From positions 64,974 through 124,966 of the forward strand of contig JAUQPZ010000001.1 of assembly GCA_030550155.1 (NCBI GenBank): a DNA stretch of 59,993 nucleotides, in the 5' to 3' direction. Below, piece after piece: positions 18,676-27,557 of the stretch (position 1 is its first letter; every line of letters starts with the position of its first letter). Made by a program: the position numbers and the translations under genes. The stretch is from Thermoproteota archaeon (lineage in GTDB: Archaea; Thermoproteota; Nitrososphaeria_A; Caldarchaeales; Calditenuaceae). The notes under the pieces are model-generated. The model ran no database searches. It was given only the letters and a program-made list of their open reading frames with translations, and was not told where the DNA came from.

Positions 18676-19385
18676 GATACGCTCAACCCGAGATATAGAC
18701 GCCCAAACTCCTTATTCAGCAAGAGCTCCTCAGGATCACCTTCAAAAACCTCCCTTCCGCCTACCAGCAGGACGGCGTGGTCTGAGAGCTTAAGCGTTTT
18801 AATGACGCTTTGCTCTGCCAGGAGAATTGTGTATCCGTGTTCATCCCTTAACCTCTTCACTACATCCAACACGGTGTTGACCATCTTCGGTGCGAGATTT
18901 GCTGTAGGCTCGTCAAGCATGATGACTTTTGGCCGCCTCATCAGGGCCATCCCTATAGATAACATCTGCCTCTCACCGCCGCTCAGGTTCGCTGCCTTAC
19001 GCCCCAGATAATTCCTCAAAACAGGGAAAAGCTCAAACACTTCTCTGATCCTCTCCTCCCTCTCCACCTCAGACAACATGTATCCACTCATCATCAGGTT
19101 TTCCCTGACCGTCATGCCTGTAAATAGATTGTTGAGCTGGGGGAGATATGCGACTCCTAGGCGGGCAATCTCGTGGGGGGCGAGGCCGGTCAGTTCTTGG
19201 CTGTCGAGCTTAATCGAGCCTCTGAAGATGGTGGTCTGCCCAAAGATCGTTTTCAGGAGCGTGCTTTTTCCGCTTCCGTTGGGGCCCACCACAGCCGTTA
19301 TCCCGCCCCTCTTGGCAGTGATGGTGACCCCGAAGAGAATCTGTAGTTTCCCGTAACCCGCGTCCACACCTTCAACGGTTATCAC
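18672..19385 (-). CDS. livF: ABC transporter ATP-binding protein, LivF type
   Basis: A 237-residue ATPase with Walker A GPNGSGKS (about residues 34-41), signature LSGGERQML, Walker B VIMLDEPT and the LivF-typical ...ANLAPK continuation. It overlaps livG upstream and the aldo/keto reductase downstream by 4 nt each, so the three genes form one tightly coupled unit. It energises uptake by the LivH/LivM permeases encoded divergently at 21.7-23.7 kb. Confidence 0.92.
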   Translation of the reverse strand: MITVEGVDAGYGKLQILFGVTITAKRGGITAVVGPNGSGKSTLLKTIFGQTTIFRGSIKLDSQELTGLAPHEIARLGVAYLPQLNNLFTGMTVRENLMMSGYMLSEVEREERIREVFELFPVLRNYLGRKAANLSGGERQMLSIGMALMRRPKVIMLDEPTANLAPKMVNTVLDVVKRLRDEHGYTILLAEQSVIKTLKLSDHAVLLVGGREVFEGDPEELLLNKEFGRLYLGLSVS

Positions 19386-20152
19386 GTCAATTTTTCACCC
19401 AGATAGCTCTCGACAACATCAGGTATTGAGAGGACCTCTTCGGGGGCTCCCTCAGCTATGACCTTGCCGTTAAACATCGCATAGACCTTATCGGCATACT
19501 TCATCGCAATGTCGAGTCTATGTTCAACAAGTAGCGCGGCCAAGCTCATCTCACGGACTGCGTTACGGATATGCGTTAATACAGACTCAGCTATGACTGG
19601 GTTAAGCCCGGCCGTAGGCTCGTCCATAAGGATCACCTTGGCCCCGCTCATGATGACTCGCCCCAGCTCGAGTAGTTTCAACTGCCCTCCGCTGAGCTTC
19701 CCGGCTTGCTGGTCTCTCAGACCGTCGAGGCCCACGAGCTCTAGAATCCTTAGGGCCCACATCGTTAACTCTTTTTCATCAATAATCCAGTTCCACCTAA
19801 TCGGCGCAAAGCGGACATTCTCTCCCCTCCTGGACCCGGCGGCCATTATGAGGTTCTCTAAGACGGTTAGGCTGGGAAAAACCCTGGCGTTCTGGAATGT
19901 TCTAAATATACCGAGCTTAAAACGCTCATGTGGTTTGAAATAGGTGATGTCGACGCCGTTCATCGTTATTTTTCCCGAGTCAGGGTAGTAGAAGCCTGAG
20001 ATGAGGTTGATAAGTGTGCTCTTTCCGCTTCCGTTAGGCCCTATCAGGAGGGAGAATACACCTTTGTGGAGGGTGAGGTCTACGCTGTTAACCGCTCTGA
20101 GCCCGCCGAATCTCTTCTCAACCCCTAGGCACTTTACTAAGCCGTCGTCCAA
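19382..20152 (-). CDS. livG: ABC transporter ATP-binding protein, LivG type
   Basis: About 256 residues from a TTG at 20152. A longer reading to 20332 would overlap the livJ 3' end by about 150 nt, and an AAGGAA stretch lies just before the TTG. Walker A is GPNGSGKST, the signature is LSGGQLKLLEL, and Walker B is VILMDEPTAGLNP. The C-terminus ends in VVESYLGEKLT as in LivG proteins. It is the second gene of livJ-livG-livF-AKR-iolB-like. Confidence 0.88.
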   Translation of the reverse strand: MDDGLVKCLGVEKRFGGLRAVNSVDLTLHKGVFSLLIGPNGSGKSTLINLISGFYYPDSGKITMNGVDITYFKPHERFKLGIFRTFQNARVFPSLTVLENLIMAAGSRRGENVRFAPIRWNWIIDEKELTMWALRILELVGLDGLRDQQAGKLSGGQLKLLELGRVIMSGAKVILMDEPTAGLNPVIAESVLTHIRNAVREMSLAALLVEHRLDIAMKYADKVYAMFNGKVIAEGAPEEVLSIPDVVESYLGEKLT

Positions 20153-20183
20153 TTCCTTAAAAATTTTAAGAAAGACTGCGAAT

Positions 20184-21638
20184 TTAAGTATATTTCCCTT
20201 CGTACCCTGCAGCCCAAGACACACTATCGGCGGAGGCGATGTATCTCCCAACGATTCTCCACTCGTAGGTGTCACCAACTTTATCCATCGCCCAGACATC
20301 ATAATCGCCGCCAATCCTATCGCCAGCCTCATTCAGCAAAGTCCAGCCCGACGCTCCGAAGAATTGGCTACTGACGCTCGGCAGCACACCCTTCACAGCT
20401 AGCACGTCGTACTTGTCGACGGTTAACACGGACAAGACAATGACCCAGAGGATGTCGTACATGGTATAGGTGTATGTGTCGGGCTCTCTTCCATAGACTT
20501 GTTTGACATGGTTCCGCACGCGCTCAAAGATGTCGCTAGAGGTAGGCGCATATATCGTGTGTAGGAACCTTGTGTCTATATTGAACTGGGCTGCAACAGC
20601 GTCTTTCTGAAGGTCGCCGGAGCCCGCAGTTCCATCGCTGCCAAACCACCTAACAGACTTGAGTACGTCTCGCTTCGCCGCCTCCTGCAGAAGTAGGACT
20701 CCTTCCTCAAATGAGATAAGATGGACTGCTACTGCATTCTGACCATATCGAGTTATCGCGTCTCTAACTTTACTCTCTAGAGATGAGATCTCTGTTGCGA
20801 ACTCCTTCGCGTCAGGATTATATCTTATGCCGGAATCGACTGAGCCGCCTAGCTTCTTAAAGGCTTGCTCAGTAGCGCTTTTTAAGCCATCACCATAAGT
20901 GTCGCCTCGCCAGATAGGCACGTAGAATTTGATGCCTGCATCCCACATCAACCTAGCTAGGGCTGGCCCCTGCTTCCTGTCATCAGGGATCATCCGATAG
21001 ATGTTATCGCCTGGGACTGCAAGGTCTATCGCGGTCGATGATTGGCTGAAGACCAGTATGTTGTTTTCATCGGCATAGGTCTTGAGGTTCCTGACTTCGC
21101 GGCTGCTCAGCGGCCCAACCACCATCTTGATACCTCTTGCAGCTAGTGCCTGCAATTTTGCAAGCGCCTGCTCGGGCTGTGTAGCAGTATCCTCCACCTC
21201 CAACACTACTCTCAAATTAGGAATGGTTTTCGACAGCCAGTTGTTTATATCATCTCTCGCAAGCTCCAGCGCAGCTCTGTGATTCTCTCCAAAAGTTCTG
21301 AGGTCCCCGGAAAGGGAAAGCAGAGCCCCAATTCGTATCTCACCACTTAGAGTTAGTCTTTTATCTGTCAAGGAGACAGGCACGTAAGGTAATCCGGCGC
21401 CTAACCTGACCACTGACATTTCTAAGACGGGCGGTAATGGACCAACGGGCTGAACCTGCTGCCCAATGGTCGTCGTCACCACCACAGTCCGCTGCTGAAC
21501 AAGAGTTGTGGTAAGCGTCTGGGGCGGGCTTATGGCTGGAGCTGCAACTATGCCGACGACACCGCCTACAACTAGGCCGACAACCAGCAGAACTACCGCT
21601 AATGCATTTGAAACCCCTTTACTGTTACCCCTCGGCAT
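20184..21638 (-). CDS. livJ: ABC transporter substrate-binding protein, LivJ type
   Basis: A 484-residue periplasmic-binding protein of type I. Residues 12-37 form a hydrophobic anchor or signal. A Thr/Val/Gln-rich linker (about 38-65) follows, as expected for a pseudo-periplasmic archaeal binding protein tethered to the membrane. The binding domain begins with IRIGALLSLSGDLRTFGE and contains VVGPLSSREV and FSQSSTAIDLA. There is no lipobox cysteine. It is transcribed divergently from livH. The ligand could be an amino acid, amide or another small molecule. Confidence 0.88.
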   Translation of the reverse strand: MPRGNSKGVSNALAVVLLVVGLVVGGVVGIVAAPAISPPQTLTTTLVQQRTVVVTTTIGQQVQPVGPLPPVLEMSVVRLGAGLPYVPVSLTDKRLTLSGEIRIGALLSLSGDLRTFGENHRAALELARDDINNWLSKTIPNLRVVLEVEDTATQPEQALAKLQALAARGIKMVVGPLSSREVRNLKTYADENNILVFSQSSTAIDLAVPGDNIYRMIPDDRKQGPALARLMWDAGIKFYVPIWRGDTYGDGLKSATEQAFKKLGGSVDSGIRYNPDAKEFATEISSLESKVRDAITRYGQNAVAVHLISFEEGVLLLQEAAKRDVLKSVRWFGSDGTAGSGDLQKDAVAAQFNIDTRFLHTIYAPTSSDIFERVRNHVKQVYGREPDTYTYTMYDILWVIVLSVLTVDKYDVLAVKGVLPSVSSQFFGASGWTLLNEAGDRIGGDYDVWAMDKVGDTYEWRIVGRYIASADSVSWAAGYEGKYT

Positions 21639-21661
21639 GTTCTTTCATAGTTTTGGCTCAC

Positions 21662-21673
21662 GGTATATAAACT
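21662..21673. promoter_or_regulatory. TATA box between livJ and livH
   Basis: TATATAA at 21664-21670 lies in the 76-nt divergent gap. It is placed about 50 nt before the TTG of livH. On the opposite strand it is about 26 nt before the livJ start at 21638, which makes it a good box A for livJ. Confidence 0.45.
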
Positions 21674-21714
21674 TTAAATTTAGACATGAACGCTTAACCA
21701 GTAAGAAAAACTCC

Positions 21715-22629
21715 TTGCTCGACCCTCTCACAATAAATACATTGGTCTACTCAGGCATCGCGGCCATGTCAAGCGTGGGGCTGACACTTACGTATCTGAC
21801 CACCCGAGTGCCTAACTTTGCTCACGGCTCCTTTCTGACAATTGGGGCTTATGTGGCAGTGTACTGGGCTCAGATTCTCGGTAGAAGCCCTTACGAGGTT
21901 ATCTGGGCTTCGGCGTTGCTGAGTGGTTGCGTCGCGGTAATCCAGTATAAACTTGTGCTTGCGCCCCTTGCGAGTAGAGGCTCGTCCTCCACCTATCTAA
22001 TGATAGCCACATTGACTGTTGCTTTCTTCATATTCGGGGTGATGAGCATATTCGCCGATTATGTCGGCAGAGTCTACAGGGTCAGAACCAACTATATTGC
22101 TTTGCGCTCCTTTGATTTCCAGATCTTATCTATTCCCATGGTGATGATCTTATCCATATCTTCTGTAGTCCTCTCCACAATACTTCTTTACATATTCCTG
22201 AACAAGACGAAGCTTGGCATAGCGATGCGGGCCTCCATCGAGAATCCGTCTCTCGCACAGGTGCTTGGGATCAACGTTGACAGGATGTACACTCTCGCAT
22301 GGTTCATAAGCGGAGCGCTGGGCGGGTTGGCCGGCATGATGTATGCCTTATGGCTGCCTGTCACCACTACTTCCGGCGACGAGTTTCTCCCAACAATCTT
22401 TGCATCCAGTATACTGGGAGGGCTTTCGAGCATTTTTGGCTCTCTCGCAGGGGGAGTCCTGGTGGGCATGGCTAACTCTGTCATTCCTCATATGATAGCT
22501 GTCTTAGGTTTTACGGAAGTGATACAGTATCGCCCGGTTATCCCCCTCCTGATAATGTCAATCGTCCTTCTAACCTTACCTTCCGGGATAACGTCTCTGA
22601 GATGGAGATGGGGGCGTGAAGCGAAATGA
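21715..22629 (+). CDS. livH: ABC transporter permease, LivH type
   Basis: About 304 residues with eight or so membrane helices. I start it at the TTG 21715 because a longer frame to 21508 would run through the livJ 5' end and its promoter. LivH hallmarks are present: LTLTYLTTRVPNFAHGSFLTIGAY near the N-terminus, and the EAA-like loop SIENPSLAQVLGINVDRMYTL with GALGGLAG after it. It overlaps livM by 4 nt. Confidence 0.88.
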   Translation: MLDPLTINTLVYSGIAAMSSVGLTLTYLTTRVPNFAHGSFLTIGAYVAVYWAQILGRSPYEVIWASALLSGCVAVIQYKLVLAPLASRGSSSTYLMIATLTVAFFIFGVMSIFADYVGRVYRVRTNYIALRSFDFQILSIPMVMILSISSVVLSTILLYIFLNKTKLGIAMRASIENPSLAQVLGINVDRMYTLAWFISGALGGLAGMMYALWLPVTTTSGDEFLPTIFASSILGGLSSIFGSLAGGVLVGMANSVIPHMIAVLGFTEVIQYRPVIPLLIMSIVLLTLPSGITSLRWRWGREAK

Positions 22630-23690
22630 CGCAGCCTGAGCAGATTCTGAGGTTCCTACTAGACCTCGTTCCTTGGATTTCGGCATACTTAGTAATCTCG
22701 CTTAGCCTTAACCTAGAGTACGGCTTTGGAGGGATACCCAATTTCGGGAAGGTGCTTTGTGTCACGGGAGGGGCTTTTCTAGTGGGCGCGCTGCCTGGCC
22801 AACTGATCGTGATGCTGTATGGCTTTGGGGAGGAGCTGAACTACTTTGATAACCACGCCCAGATAATGCCTAAGGTCAACGAGGTGCTTGCGCGGGACCC
22901 GTTATTGGCCATGTCCCTGATGCTCTTTTCACTTGTTGCTGCCATGCTCGTTGGAGCGGGTCTTGGACTACTTTCCAGCATACCTGCGGTCCGGCTAAAA
23001 GAAGAGTACCTAGCCATGACTCTACTGGCTATGGGCGAAATATTGATACTCATCGGAGACAATTACAAGAACTTAATCGGGGGGACACTAGGTGTCTTCG
23101 TTCCGAGCTTCTTCGGATGGATTCCGGTCGCAAATAGGGGCTATGTATTAGCGGGGTTCCTTACGCTTCTCGCCTTTCTAACATTCGTTTTTGTCGAGCT
23201 ACTGACTAGGAGTCCTTATGGGAGGCTCCTCAAATCAATCAGGGACGACGAGGTCTTAGCGCAGTCGCTGGGCAGGGACACGGTGAGTGTTAAAAGGAAG
23301 ACAATCATCATAGCCGGGGCTTTGGCAGGCTTGGCTGGAGCGATGTTAGCGCTCAACTCAGGAGCAGTGAACGCTAAAAACTACAGCAGAGCCAACCACA
23401 CATTCATCCCATGGGTTATGGTCATCGTTGGAGGAGCCGGAAATAACCTGGGCACAGCCATAGGCGTTATATTATTCATGGTCGGCTCCCGACTCATAGA
23501 CGTCTTCAAAAGAGAACTTGGAGCCTTCCTTCCCTTTGATGTGATATGGCTGACCCCAATCCTCCTCAGCACCAGCCTTCTCCTTGTCATGTTCTTCAGA
23601 CCCACGGGAATCTTGACAGAAAAACGCGTGAAGACGCTGAGCAGCCGAGAACTGGATAATCTGAAAGAGTCAGTGAAGGCAAACAGGTAG
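22626..23690 (+). CDS. livM: ABC transporter permease, LivM type
   Basis: A 354-residue polytopic permease. LivM features are the opening LSLNLEYGFGGIPNFGKV, the LKEEYLAMTLLAMGEI block, and the cytoplasmic loop LLKSIRDDEVLAQSLGRDT that contacts the ATPase. A roughly 40-residue insertion (about residues 57-85, with charged residues) is somewhat longer than usual. It is co-transcribed with livH and completes the transporter whose other three genes lie on the opposite strand. Confidence 0.9.
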   Translation: MTQPEQILRFLLDLVPWISAYLVISLSLNLEYGFGGIPNFGKVLCVTGGAFLVGALPGQLIVMLYGFGEELNYFDNHAQIMPKVNEVLARDPLLAMSLMLFSLVAAMLVGAGLGLLSSIPAVRLKEEYLAMTLLAMGEILILIGDNYKNLIGGTLGVFVPSFFGWIPVANRGYVLAGFLTLLAFLTFVFVELLTRSPYGRLLKSIRDDEVLAQSLGRDTVSVKRKTIIIAGALAGLAGAMLALNSGAVNAKNYSRANHTFIPWVMVIVGGAGNNLGTAIGVILFMVGSRLIDVFKRELGAFLPFDVIWLTPILLSTSLLLVMFFRPTGILTEKRVKTLSSRELDNLKESVKANR

Positions 23691-23761
23691 CTACGAGGAA
23701 AGTCCCTCAACAATCGAAAGACAACTTAATAACATGCCTGTTCGAAATCACTGCTGAGGAT

Positions 23762-23998
23762 TTGGGCAAGATTCGGACGAGGAAGGTCAAAGTTCTGGCT
23801 GGAGAGATTTTAGAGGACTATCCGGACCTTGTAAAACCTGACTTCGAGTCTAACAAGGTCCTTGTGGGGCGGGTTCTGAGAGGGGCAGTCTCTAAGAAGC
23901 TTCGAAACAAGGTCGCGGGTTATCTTACGACCTTATTGAAAAGGCAGCAGAAGCAGATCGCAGGGCAGCAAGAGGCTAGTGAAGAGGTTAACGCTTAA
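23762..23998 (+). CDS. rps17e: 30S ribosomal protein S17e
   Basis: A 78-residue protein beginning at TTG 23762, preceded by a GAGGA Shine-Dalgarno. S17e features are the opening MGKIRTRKVK, DYPDLVKPDFESNK and the SKKLRNKVAGYLT helix. The C-terminal tail is Gln/Glu rich. It stands upstream of the IPP isomerase gene on the same strand, with a gap of 24 nt. Confidence 0.9.
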   Translation: MGKIRTRKVKVLAGEILEDYPDLVKPDFESNKVLVGRVLRGAVSKKLRNKVAGYLTTLLKRQQKQIAGQQEASEEVNA

Positions 23999-24022
23999 TA
24001 TTCGCGCGGAGTTCCCCTCTCG

Positions 24023-25108
24023 GTGGAGGATCCCGACTGGGTAATGGGGGTAGCTGAGAGGAAGCGGGACCATGTGAGGATAGTGCTCGAAAATCAGTCA
24101 GTTCAGAGAGGGAGTAATTGGCTCGACCATGTCCACATCATTCACAGGGCTGTTACAGATATAGACATAGACGCCATAGACACGTCAGCTTATTTCCTGG
24201 GTAGGAGGTTCTCGGCTCCGATTCTCATAGAGGGTATGACAGGGGGGACTGAAGAAGCGGCGAGAATAAACGCAACCCTCGCCGAGGCGGCTGAGAGGGC
24301 ACAGATACCTATGGGCGTTGGAAGTCAGAGGGCAGGAGTCCAAAGGCCGGAGCTCCAATATACTTTTAGAGCAGCCCGCGAGGCAGGCCCACAAGTCTTC
24401 CTGATCGCAAACATCGGAGCTGCACAGCTGGTACAGCACGGCACACAGCTTGCATGGCAGGCCGTAAAGATGATTGAAGCTGACGCAATTGCTGTCCATC
24501 TTAATACTCTCCAAGAAATCATTCAGCCGGAAGGTGACCGGGGCTTCAAAGGGTTTCTGGCCCAGCTTAAGAAGCTCTGCGGCGAAATCGGTGTCCCCGT
24601 AATAGTTAAGGAGGTGGGTTGCGGCGTCTCATACGAAGATGCTGTTGTTCTTCGCGACGCTGGAGTAGCTGCGATAGATGTCGCGGGCAGGGGAGGAACC
24701 AGCTGGGTCGAGATCGAGAGGCTGAGAGCGATCGAGGCTGGAAGGACCGATAGGGCTCGTCTAGCAGAGGTGTTCCAAGAATGGGGCATTCCAACAGCTG
24801 CCTCGGTCTTAGAAGTCAAGCAGGTCGATGGTCTTCAGGTTGTGGGCTCCGGCGGGATAAGAAACGGGCTAGAGATAGCTAAACTACTGGTACTAGGCGC
24901 TGATATTGCTGGGTTAGCGCAGCCGTTTCTAAAAGCTTCAGTACAGGGGTTAGAAGAGGTGCTGACGTTGATCGGTCAGCTCACAGAAGAGGTCAAGGTA
25001 GCTGCCGCGTTGGCAGGGGTATCACGAACCTCAGAGCTAAGAGGCGCCCCCCACGTTTTGACAGGGCCACTCCTCGAGTGGACAAAACAGAGAATAAAAA
25101 AGCGATAA
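24023..25108 (+). CDS. fni: Type 2 isopentenyl-diphosphate delta-isomerase
   Basis: A 361-residue FMN-dependent TIM barrel that interconverts IPP and DMAPP for archaeal lipid synthesis. Diagnostic segments are RKRDHV near the N-terminus, PILIEGMTGGT (FMN site), GVGSQRAG, HLNTLQE, the VKEVGCGVS strand, DVAGRGGTSW and GSGGIRNG. The length is normal for archaeal Idi-2. It begins with GTG at 24023. Its end is separated by only 9 nt from the convergent protease gene. Confidence 0.94.
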   Translation: MEDPDWVMGVAERKRDHVRIVLENQSVQRGSNWLDHVHIIHRAVTDIDIDAIDTSAYFLGRRFSAPILIEGMTGGTEEAARINATLAEAAERAQIPMGVGSQRAGVQRPELQYTFRAAREAGPQVFLIANIGAAQLVQHGTQLAWQAVKMIEADAIAVHLNTLQEIIQPEGDRGFKGFLAQLKKLCGEIGVPVIVKEVGCGVSYEDAVVLRDAGVAAIDVAGRGGTSWVEIERLRAIEAGRTDRARLAEVFQEWGIPTAASVLEVKQVDGLQVVGSGGIRNGLEIAKLLVLGADIAGLAQPFLKASVQGLEEVLTLIGQLTEEVKVAAALAGVSRTSELRGAPHVLTGPLLEWTKQRIKKR

Positions 25109-25117
25109 AGGAATATC

Positions 25118-25954
25118 CTAGATTAAAGGCAGCCTAAAGTAATAAGCCAAGAAGAGAACCACCGCGACCGCCATATAGGATGCCCAAGACCTGAAAGACG
25201 CCGTGATGATCTTTAACCCATCAAGTGGACTAATGGGTATCAGGTTTATGAGACCCATCAGTGAGTTTAGATGCCCAATCAACAACAACGCGATCGAGAG
25301 GGCATAGTCCAGAACCCCTAACATGGAATACGCTACATATATGACGGCCAGGAGGACGCCGGCTATTACCAGGTTGACCAGCGGACCCACAGCCGATATT
25401 TTCGAGACACCACGATGAGTTACGGGGCCCAGTATAACGACCGCGCCTGGAGCGATGAACTTCAGAGGAAGTAGAATGGAGATTAGGCTAATTATTGAGC
25501 CGATGAGGTTAAGCCTGAACCTTGCCCAATGTCCCTGCCTTATGGCCTCAAGCTTGTGTGCCAGCTCATGAGCGATGAAGGAGCCCACGACGCCCATAAT
25601 CACGGCTATCAGTAGCGGCAGGCCTAACAGCCCAGCCCAGTGATAAACCATCGAGAAAGCCACGGCCGCGACTATACCAGCTCCACCAGCCATGTGAACA
25701 ACTTCCGACCCTTTCTCCATGGCTGTCAGCCTAGACACCAGCATCTCAGCTCTCACAGCCAGCATCGTCGTAGATCTTGGAGAACCTTCCTGCGGCCTGG
25801 CCTCCCTCCTCTCGATCTCAAGAATGCTGCGGGCCAAATAAATCGCCCGACAGTCGTGAGACTCTGGAAGCCTGTGCTTCGAGCAGAATTGTTCCCCACA
25901 GTATGCGCACTTGAAGGGAAGAACCTCTTCTGCACCGCATTTGCTGCAACGCAT
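25118..25954 (-). CDS. AN1 zinc finger fused to site-2 metalloprotease (M50)
   Basis: A 278-residue membrane protein. Residues 3-35 form an AN1-type zinc finger: CSKC, then KCAYCGEQFC, HRLP and HDC. Hydrophobic helices follow and carry the zinc-protease motif HELAH (H129, E130, H133). The second site-2-protease motif is NLIPISPLDG, with D245 as the third ligand. The protein is therefore a predicted intramembrane protease with a cytosolic zinc finger that may recruit substrates. It is single-copy here and convergent with fni. Confidence 0.88.
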   Translation of the reverse strand: MRCSKCGAEEVLPFKCAYCGEQFCSKHRLPESHDCRAIYLARSILEIERREARPQEGSPRSTTMLAVRAEMLVSRLTAMEKGSEVVHMAGGAGIVAAVAFSMVYHWAGLLGLPLLIAVIMGVVGSFIAHELAHKLEAIRQGHWARFRLNLIGSIISLISILLPLKFIAPGAVVILGPVTHRGVSKISAVGPLVNLVIAGVLLAVIYVAYSMLGVLDYALSIALLLIGHLNSLMGLINLIPISPLDGLKIITASFRSWASYMAVAVVLFLAYYFRLPLI

Positions 25955-26111
25955 ACTGCGCTCTTAACCTATCAATATGCTTATTACTGAGCCTTAAACT
26001 TTCTGAGGCACCGCGTCATAAGTATTCATCATCTTTGACCCGGGAAGCCGGTGAGGTGGAGCACTTAAACTGAACCCGTGGCTTAGAGATAGATTTATGA
26101 GTATCAACCCA

Positions 26112-26132
26112 CTCCTTTGAAAAGGAGCCGTG
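26112..26132 (+). promoter_or_regulatory. Small hairpin covering the ribosome binding site of the DUF1512 gene
   Basis: CTCCTT (26112-26117), a TGAA loop and AAGGAG (26122-26127) form a perfect 6-bp stem. It holds the only Shine-Dalgarno-like sequence just before the GTG at 26130. The SD-to-start spacing is unusually short at 2 nt. The stem could modulate translation or be coincidental. Confidence 0.35.
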
Positions 26133-27266
26133 GTAACACTTACTCCTTCTTCAGGGGATAGCTTAGCTGTATTGATACAGGTCCTGTGGTTTCTATTCCT
26201 TATCTCTTTCTTTTTCATCTACCCTTATTTCGGTCAGAGAACTCAGCTGGCCTTTGTACTCCGCTACATTGAGAAGAGGCTGGCTGTTTTGAAGCAGCTT
26301 AGGGATGAGGTACGGGAGAGGACGCTTAACACGATTAAGAAGTACATTGACGGAGGGGATACCTCACCGATCGAGAAAGAGCTCGACAACTTGTTGGAGT
26401 TTTTCTACATCCCCCCTGAGTCCATGGACCCGTCAGGTATCGTGTATAAGCTGGAGCACATCCTCGAGATTGGCGACTCAAGGTTTGAGGAGAGCGTGGC
26501 GAAGATGGCGCCGAAGGCCGATATTCACAGGGTTAAGAGCCTCTCAAACCTCGTAGAGGTAGCGAGGGCTCTCAACCTGATATACAGAGTCGTGAGGCAC
26601 TATTACCTACTGGGTAAGAGGATGGCTAACTATTTCTTGGCTTTACAGATACAGATTCAGTTACCGATGATTATGGAGTTGGCCGAGTCCTACAGGCAGG
26701 CATCCTATGCCTTTTTGAAGGGAATACCGATAGGCGACGGAGTTGGAGTCCTCTCCGCCGCGAAGTTTGTAAAGGAAAGCAAGCCCATATCGGAGACCGA
26801 GATTGCGAAGGATACATGGCTTAATGTTGTCGAGTTTGAGGGGAGGAGGGTCTATGTGGTGAGGCCGATTGGGCCTGGAGGCACGGTTGGTAGGCCCGGA
26901 GAGGCTGTGAGAAAGCTGGTCTATGAGATGGATACTAAGCCGGACCTGATCATAACGATCGACGCTGCTCTAAAGCTTGAGGGCGAAGAGACAGGCAAGA
27001 TAGCTGAAGGCGTGGGCGTCGCTATTGGGGGGCCAGGCATAGACAAGTTCAAGATTGAGACATTGGCTAAAGAGAAGGAGGTCCCACTTTACGCTATAGT
27101 TATCTACCAATCGATAATTGAGGCGATTACTCCAATGAGGGAGAGCATCGTCAAGTCCGCCGACTCTGTAGTAAGTAGGGTGAAGGAGCTTATTAAGAGT
27201 AAAGTTCCTTCTAACGGCACCGCCATCGTGGCCGGAATCGGAAACACCGTAGGGGTTGGGCTTTAA
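26130..27266 (+). CDS. DUF1512-family archaeal membrane-anchored protein
   Basis: A 378-residue protein with one N-terminal helix (about residues 13-36, LIQVLWFLFLISFFFIYPYF) followed by FGQRTQ and a long soluble part. The opening and the helical region KQLRDEVRERTLNTIKKYI match my memory of archaeal DUF1512. The C-terminal half has Gly-rich strands (RPIGPGGTVGRPG, IAEGVGVAIGGPGIDKF) that resemble a nucleotide- or metal-binding fold, and the end GIGNTVGVGL is also Gly-rich. The function is unknown. It is followed closely by a Zn-ribbon protein gene. Confidence 0.7.
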   Translation: MVTLTPSSGDSLAVLIQVLWFLFLISFFFIYPYFGQRTQLAFVLRYIEKRLAVLKQLRDEVRERTLNTIKKYIDGGDTSPIEKELDNLLEFFYIPPESMDPSGIVYKLEHILEIGDSRFEESVAKMAPKADIHRVKSLSNLVEVARALNLIYRVVRHYYLLGKRMANYFLALQIQIQLPMIMELAESYRQASYAFLKGIPIGDGVGVLSAAKFVKESKPISETEIAKDTWLNVVEFEGRRVYVVRPIGPGGTVGRPGEAVRKLVYEMDTKPDLIITIDAALKLEGEETGKIAEGVGVAIGGPGIDKFKIETLAKEKEVPLYAIVIYQSIIEAITPMRESIVKSADSVVSRVKELIKSKVPSNGTAIVAGIGNTVGVGL

Positions 27267-27278
27267 AAGGAGGTGATC
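27265..27278 (+). promoter_or_regulatory. Strong Shine-Dalgarno sequence
   Basis: AAAAGGAGGTGATC is an extended match to the anti-Shine-Dalgarno end of 16S rRNA. It lies 6 nt before the ATG at 27285, which decides that start over the in-frame GTG at 27273 that overlaps it. Confidence 0.7.
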
Positions 27279-27284
27279 GAGGAA

Positions 27285-27530
27285 ATGATTAGGACCTTTG
27301 AGGGGCCTGGACAGTTGGGCGCGATTACCAAACTGAAACCGATGCCGTTCAACCCGATCACTCAGCTGAAGTGTCAAAGCTGCGGCTCAATCCACACTCG
27401 CCCCCACAAAGAAGGGGACTACATTTTCGGAGGCGTGGAAGAGAAGTGCCCCAACTGTGGAGGGAGCAAGCACACAATAATCGCCATTTACGTTGAAGAC
27501 CAGCGTCAACCACCACGTAAGCAGACATAA
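27285..27530 (+). CDS. Small zinc-ribbon protein
   Basis: An 81-residue protein with a two-knuckle zinc ribbon: CQSCGS, then CPNCGG about 26 residues later. A basic C-terminal tail (RQPPRKQT) follows. The ATG at 27285 is chosen from its strong SD. It begins 18 nt after the DUF1512 gene, so the two are probably co-translated and may work together. No specific function can be assigned. Confidence 0.75.
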   Translation: MIRTFEGPGQLGAITKLKPMPFNPITQLKCQSCGSIHTRPHKEGDYIFGGVEEKCPNCGGSKHTIIAIYVEDQRQPPRKQT

Positions 27531-27557
27531 AGTCATAGAAGCTGCAGATATGTTGTC

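Noticed and set aside
19382-20332. LivG starting at 20332
   Set aside because: The extension overlaps the livJ coding end by nearly 150 nt and has no LivG-like residues. The TTG at 20152 is preceded by AAGGAA.
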